Shown here piece after piece: positions 57,855 to 64,000 of a DNA stretch of 64,000 nucleotides (position 1 is the stretch's first letter; the number at the start of each line of letters is the position of its first letter). The stretch is from Mimachlamys varia. Lineage: Eukaryota; Mollusca; Bivalvia; Pectinida; Pectinidae. The notes beneath the pieces are model-generated. The model made no database searches and was not told the origin of the DNA. It saw only the letters and a program-made list of their open reading frames with translations. The position numbers and the translations under genes are program-made. The stretch is from contig OX392538.1 of assembly GCA_947623455.1 (NCBI GenBank), positions 28,457,001-28,521,000 on the forward strand, given 5' to 3'.

Positions 57855-60560
57855 GAAGAATTGCCAATATTGGCCCGGCGGGCTGATATTTACTAAAAAC
57901 ATGCGTATTTATCAAGTATACAATTTCCCTGTGTTTTATAGTTAGTATATAATAAAATGACGTCCGTTAATGACATCAACAAGATTGCACCCAGATTGGG
58001 TGCAAAATAAAAGGAATGACGTCTGTAAGAACGTCATGACTATATATTTGGCACCAAGACTGCATTCATATTGACAATAAATACAACCTGACAGACTTCA
58101 ATGGTTATATTTACATCAAAATATCTTGTTATACATAATTATGTTATTTTTGCTACGTTATGAAGGTTTTTGTCCTTGTATATTAACATACTGGAAGAGC
58201 TTTTGGAAAATCACAATCACTTTTATGATAAACGTAAAGCTATAACGCGTGTTGTAAGAGGCGATGTGCAAAGCGTTGACGTAAAGTAGGTCATCATGTC
58301 GCCAAAATAGCGTCATGGTATTGTCTGGTGGTCTGAACTGCATTTATACTAGTCAAGATTAACACTGACTTAATGAGAAGCCGTCACGCAAAATGTAAAT
58401 ATATATATATATATGTATAAAGTCATTGTCTTAGGATTGCATATTAGATCATAAATATTAACTATACTATTCCTCTTGTAAACCAACTAAGTGTTTTAAT
58501 ATCAGTTCTGATGTTACAGTTAAAACCATTATAATTCAGTATTGAAAATTGTATTTGCTTGTGATATGCAATGGCCACCTTCAGTCAACCTGGTGTCATT
58601 AGAATGAGGTCCATTGTGACTACATAAATAATATGTTTATGTATTTGTATCTATTAAACCAAAAACAAAACAATGGAAGTTGAACAGATTGTCGATCGCA
58701 CCTTTCAAGTTTCCGTAGCAGCTATGAATGTCGTTTAACACCACAAAATACAATGTAATAGTGTTTGAATATCACTTACCGTCATTAGAATGAATAACAA
58801 CTTCGGATTTAGTTTTTTGACGATAAGTACGAATAATGCACTATAACATTCCGTTTGTTGTGTTAAACAAGTGTTTTTTATATCCTCATTGTAACCGATT
58901 TCACGGTAGATTTTATAAGGGAACAGCTGGTACAAACAAGTACATGTCACTGCGTACGGTGTTACTTATTGACATAACCATCTCAACGTTACCATGTGTA
59001 TCTACCACTTCTATATTACAGTGTAGGATTATAAGTTATTGATATAAAACTAACAATAACAATACATTTCTCATTATCTTTACAATGTATGTATGACTTC
59101 ATGCTGTTCATATATATCAATGAATAAGAATACAATGTTTTCGAGAAATTATTATGTATATCCCCGACTTCTATACCGATTCGTACGTTCATCAAATTTA
59201 TTGAATTTAGACTGGCAATTAGTAATACACTATTCATATATAAATCACTAATTAACGTCACATTGGACGACTTCATATTGTTTATTAGTACCAATACATT
59301 TGAATAAAACTCGGAATTTTTAGCAAAAACCGTTTAAACTTTCTATAAAATTTGTCATCTAAAGTAATCGTATTGTATCAACTAGATTAAATTATAATGA
59401 ATGATTTCTTTTCATTGTTTTTACCAATAATTATTTGAAAATTTTAGTTTATAATGCATCAATCCGAATACCATGATTAACGTTTTGATATATTAAAATG
59501 GCAACATAATTATGTATGCCAGTACTATGTATATATCTTAGTTACCAATCAAATAACAAATACTAGGAATCAGATTTATCAGTTTGGTATGAATGCTATA
59601 TAGTTTGTTTTATACACTAACAGGAATTGAAAATTTATTATCGAGCTTTTGAAAACGTCTGCTTCCTTTGTCATCAGAGTACAATAGCTGAGTGTCGGTG
59701 TTCTGACAGCTGAAATCAGCGCACTACCAAAAATAGGGCGAGTTAGAGAAGTCAGCTGTCAGAAACGTAGCGCGACATTTCGATTAAATGTACTCTAGTA
59801 CTACAGGTAGACAGAAGGTCGGGTAAGATGTTTACCCATTCCGCCCCTTATTGGATGTTAAATGTAGGTCATCACTCTGGTGAAGATGGCCCATTTAAAC
59901 AAGTTCTACATTTGTAGACTGTATAGAAGTTTGAGATATTTAAGTTGATTTCATTACAGAGTTACTTTAGTACTCTTACAGTAAGTCAGTTTTTTTTATT
60001 CACTTGTGTAAACATGCAATACAGCCGAACTTTACTGAAAACATGCTGCATATGTTAGATAATATTTTCATCCTAATAGGTTTTGTCCATGTTTATATAT
60101 AACAAATATGAAAATAAATCCTTAAGATAATAGAGGTCAAAATGTTTCGATTGCTTAAATTTACATTTAATGACTGTGCATTGTTTTAGATGAAAATTGA
60201 AATATTATCAATGCAAACAAAACCAAGCCCAGATTTGCAGGGAAGTTGAACCAATTGCGTTATGAATAAAAATGAAAATTATTTCATCGATTTATGTTGC
60301 AAAGTTCATGCAAAGTCATAGGCTAGTCAATATTTGTATTCATGTTTACATGTAAAAGGGATAAACTATGTGTTGTACTGCTTAGGTACAGTACGCTGGA
60401 ATTACCACACCTGTTAAAGATCAAAGCCAATACCTTATATTGAATCGTTGTTTTAGGTACATCACTGATTCGATTATGTATTGAATAGGTTATACATCGT
60501 ATCTGATACAGCATGCTGCACACGCAATGTGTCATAATAATGCTGACAATGAAAGTTGCG

Positions 60561-60666
60561 ACAATCCTTTGCCACATGTTACTTTTGGACATGTTGATTG
60601 GATACAAGGTTAGTTTTATCTGTATAAAAAGGCACCAGTAGAAGGTGTTTTGCGAAGCATTCACTT
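60561..60666 (+). promoter_or_regulatory. Core promoter of gene 3 (TATA box)
   Basis: TATAAAAA at 60,623-60,630 in a block identical to gene 2, with the inverted CCAAT and GCATTCACTTTT at the same spacing. Confidence 0.6.
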
Positions 60667-60696
60667 TTGGTTCGGATGCCACACCAACAACCATCC

Positions 60697-63600
60697 ATGG
60701 AGTTTTGTATCTTCATCTGCGCTATCTCGCTGATTTCGCCAGCATGTAAGTATGCTCTTTTTCTCACCTAGACATTTTTCATTATATTTCGTTATCGATA
60801 TTTCAATACCAATACGATACAATGTTTAACGTTTTTGTAAATAATTTGTATTTAGAGTGCGCAAATTACCAAAATGCTAACCTATTTAAATTTCATATGT
60901 TAAAATCAGTGACAAATCTGTATTTAGTGTTTGCATTTGGTCCATTGCAAAGTGCAATAACTTCATATTCGAATATGTTGTGTTGTTTTGCATCGACTTT
61001 ATCACACATCGTAAATTGCCATGTTCAGTATTATTTAGTTCTTTTTAAGGGGTTTATTATATACAAGATAAAAGTTCTTAAGGGATAATGTAGAAAACCA
61101 GCCATTTTTTAATTCAACGAAAATACACATATTCGGACGTAAAACTCCGTATTTGATAAACAGTTACCACGTAGGCAATGCCCAGAGCAGCCAGTTTAAT
61201 TACTACAGTTGTGATATCGTACAACGCACCAAAATCTGCGTGCGTGCATCGTGCATACATCGTGCACACATCGTTCGCCCATGGTGCGCACAACTGGGTG
61301 ATCTAAAGATCTAGATTGTATGCAGAATGCGGCTTTCTAATTGTTTGATATTTTCTTTTCATACTTCTGAAAAAAAATCTGAAAATAAAGCGAAAATGTT
61401 ACATCACGATGCGGGAATTGACGTTGCGTATTGATTAGTAAAAAAGAATCCGTTGTTAGGTCAATCAAAGTGTACATAAACATGTTTTAAATTTGCAAAA
61501 ATACCCCAATGAAACTAAAAAAAATGTCATCAATGCTTAAATAAAAACGAACGAAAAACTTATGAATCGTTCATGAGGAATACATAACTGAACTGTTATG
61601 AAATAGTTTGTGAAATTAAAAAAAAAACAAACTTTCCCTATTAAAACGTTTCTAACAAAGATAATAGTGTTCAACTTGAAATAGTTAGCTCATTTAACAA
61701 TAACAAACACTAACCAGTTGTATTATTACCATCAGTGGCTGGGGACTATGTTGCTCCCCCTAAGCCAGGAGGCTATGCTCCACCGCCAGGAAACTATATA
61801 CCTCCCCCAGGAACAAAGACAAAGTGTTGTGATAATGCCGTCTTAATAAATGGACGATGTGTTTGTAAACCAAACTACTACGGGGCTAGTACACATCCAT
61901 GTGACAGTAAGTCAAATTTATGGTTTGATAGTAACAAATGTCTTGAAAACTTTTCTATAGCAAACACAATTCATACCATTCTGTTTGAATTCGCATACCA
62001 AAACGTTCCTGTTTTTCCTTCATCAATTATCTTATGGTGAATATTTGTATTGTGTATTATTATAAATCATTATCATACTTATTGCCTTTTTGTATATCTG
62101 AGGATAGTATCGTTTTGGGGCGCTATATAGGATATTGTTAATTATGTTGTTTTTTTCTGATTTAATACGTTTCCAACTGCATGAACGTCTTTTTTCAGAA
62201 CCCTGTTGGGATAAATGTGGACGAAATACGTATTGCGATGTGAAAACATTCCGATGTTATTGCAAAAAGACATTTATCGGCAATCCTTACAAGGGTTGTT
62301 ATCGTAAGTACACTATAGCTTTTATTATTTTATCAGATATCTATTAGACAAGTAGGAATTTAATTTGCGGTATATTTTAGTTTTAAGTTATCTTTAAGCT
62401 CTCAATTTTATTTGGTTTTGTTCGGTTTTATATCATATTAAAAGTTAAGGTAGCAATCGCAAATTTCATAATGAAATTTTGTTATCGTTACTTCGTAATA
62501 ACTGGAAATTCGATATGACGTGTTTCCTTGCTACCACGATGAGCCCTGTTTGAGAAGCAATGTACATATCCCTTAATCTCTCCTTGAGCCTTTTCGTTTT
62601 AAGTTTTGACTACAAAAACAAAATGCATGATATATAGCGATATTGTACTTCGACATTGGAAGTTTGTAATCGCTATTTCTTTATAAGGACTGGATTGATC
62701 TTTCTCGAATTTCATATGATATTATTGCAGGAAAAAAACAAAATGGTTGACTGGTGATAATGTTGTTTTTTTTATGAACTGAATGCACCTTGTCAAATTT
62801 GATATGCTGATTTGTTATGGTTTCGTTTCTTTTAAATTTTTGTGACATTTAAAGAACAAATGAGTCTAAAACAATGGTCGGAGCCAACATTCATTTTCAA
62901 TCTCGATTTGTTTATAAGTGAATATGCACGTTTTGATATTCGTTTTGCAGTTCCTTGTTACGGAAAATGTGTTGAAAACGCCTATTGCAATAAAGATACC
63001 AACCAATGTGTTTGTAACAAAGGACTCGTCGGAAACGGTGCAGTGTTATGTCACAGTAAGTTGGAACTTTTGATAAGCACAAGTCTACAATTTATGTTTG
63101 TATATAGATACGCATGCAGACAATGTTAATATGGTTTTCGTAACAAGTCAAACCTCTGAATACAAAACCTATGTAGTCTTGTCAGTCAATATTAATGATT
63201 TACTATCACATGAAGATTACGCATCAAACAGTTGTGTGGTGTACATTTTCTGTCGTTTTTTTGTATTTTATTTACGTGATTTATAACTACATTCAAACAT
63301 TTTGTCTCCAGATGTCCTCTATCTTTCTTTTACCTATGTACTATCTACGTCGTTGTTTTATAGAGCGAGGCGTTGTGTCACTCACGCAAACTAGCTATAC
63401 TGTTTCGGAAAGCGTAGGTCAGTTACAAGTTGAGGTCGTACGAAAGGAAAGTAATGAAGGCATTGTAACTGTGACATATGAAACTACGGATTTGACTGCT
63501 ACATATGGGTCCGACTACTCCGGTAATAAAGGTGTCCTGGTCTTTGGTAACGGCGAAAACACGAAATACATCACCTTTTACATTATCAACGATAAGGTAA

Positions 63601-64000
63601 ATTATCATTTTTTTCTATTTAACTATTTTAAAAGAAATATTAACAATTCCAAAGTCATGTATACTTCTTCAACACACCCTAGGTTGCTTCAACTGGTTGT
63701 AAAAGCATAAATTAAGAAGAACGATAGAATGATGTTAATTTATGGATTATAATCAAGATTATTCCATTTGGTGCTAAAGTTTTCTGCGAAAAAGACTGCA
63801 GTGTAAATTCTTAAATATTGAAATTATACTTTTTGGGTTCATATTACAACAGTAACGGCATACAAAGATAGTTTTAGTTCATACTCTTAAATGTTTTTTT
63901 AATACACAGAACAAATATAATAACAAGTTTGTCTCAACAGATATTTGAACAAGCCGAAAAGTTTAGGGTAACGCTGGTGACTGTTAGTGGAAACGGCGTA
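60697..64000 (+). CDS. Gene 3: EGF-like / Calx-beta protein, 5' part only
   Basis: Exons visible: 60697-60745, 61736-61906, 62199-62303, 62951-63055, 63364-63596, and 63941 onward, cut by the window end inside the second half of the first Calx-beta. The signal peptide and the Pro-Lys-Pro insertion match gene 2. The first Calx-beta has GSDYSG as in gene 1, not the GADYSG of gene 2. No disruption is seen. The exon that carries the stop in gene 2 lies beyond the window, so intactness of the full gene is unknown. An in-frame upstream ATG is at 60,676. Confidence 0.85.

Larger units (their letters stand above)
56409..60545. other. Intergenic spacer between genes 2 and 3
   Basis: Near-identical to 28,863-33,000; in the parts compared I saw only a handful of single-base differences. 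It carries the same foldback, tandem duplication and inverted repeat, and no supported gene. Confidence 0.6.

Noticed and set aside
9690..64000. Whole tandem array as a pure assembly artefact of two haplotypes
   Set aside because: Units differ by a 4-kb deletion, a diverged promoter and coding indels, and three head-to-tail copies are present; local haplotype switching remains possible but does not explain the whole layout.

Overview
The window is AT-rich animal DNA with many short exons, canonical GT-AG introns and abundant degenerate transposable elements. A tRNA-derived SINE-like repeat, Penelope-like reverse transcriptase relics and an 'AAGATGGCCGCC'-type interspersed repeat all resemble repeats I know from bivalve molluscs. 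I therefore infer a mollusc, most likely a bivalve; no species is claimed.

The only protein-coding locus I can support is a head-to-tail tandem array of three closely related genes on the + strand: gene 1 at about 9,650-26,290, gene 2 at about 33,110-49,770, and gene 3 at about 60,650-64,000, cut by the window end. Gene 1 assembles cleanly into 32 coding exons (4,140 nt, 1,379 residues). The product has a signal peptide, a short Pro/Gly/Tyr-rich segment, about twenty small EGF-like Cys modules, five Calx-beta domains and a Gly/Tyr-rich tail. Its core is a repeated six-exon cassette: one Calx-beta domain split over two exons, then four one-exon EGF-like modules, with fixed splice phases. The protein should be secreted, disulfide-rich and probably calcium-binding, so an extracellular matrix or adhesive role (for example byssus, foot secretion or shell matrix) is plausible but not shown.

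Gene 2 keeps every exon and frame but has a nonsense codon at 37,077-37,079 in exon 8, so only about 329 of 1,382 residues would be made unless this is a sequencing or assembly error. Gene 3 is visible up to the second Calx-beta half-exon and is intact that far.

Layout. 1-9,240: non-coding, with a foldback element, minisatellites including an array of palindromic units, two SINE-like copies each followed by a minus-strand Penelope-like relic, and a TTAA-flanked MITE-like element. About 9,240-32,740: duplication unit 1. About 32,740-60,285: unit 2 (27.5 kb). About 60,285-64,000: start of unit 3. Each full unit carries one gene, an interspersed repeat and a broken minus-strand LINE downstream, then about 4 kb of apparently gene-free DNA leading to the next promoter. 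Unit 2 has 4,080 bp (52,329-56,408) that unit 1 replaces with 12 bp; it includes the LINE endonuclease region, so unit 1 probably suffered a deletion.

By eye, similarity between units 1 and 2 changes in steps: diverged promoter, moderately diverged intron 1, about 98-99% from exon 2 to the middle of intron 17, and nearly identical beyond. Gene 3 mixes variants of genes 1 and 2. Both patterns point to gene conversion or unequal crossing-over in the array.
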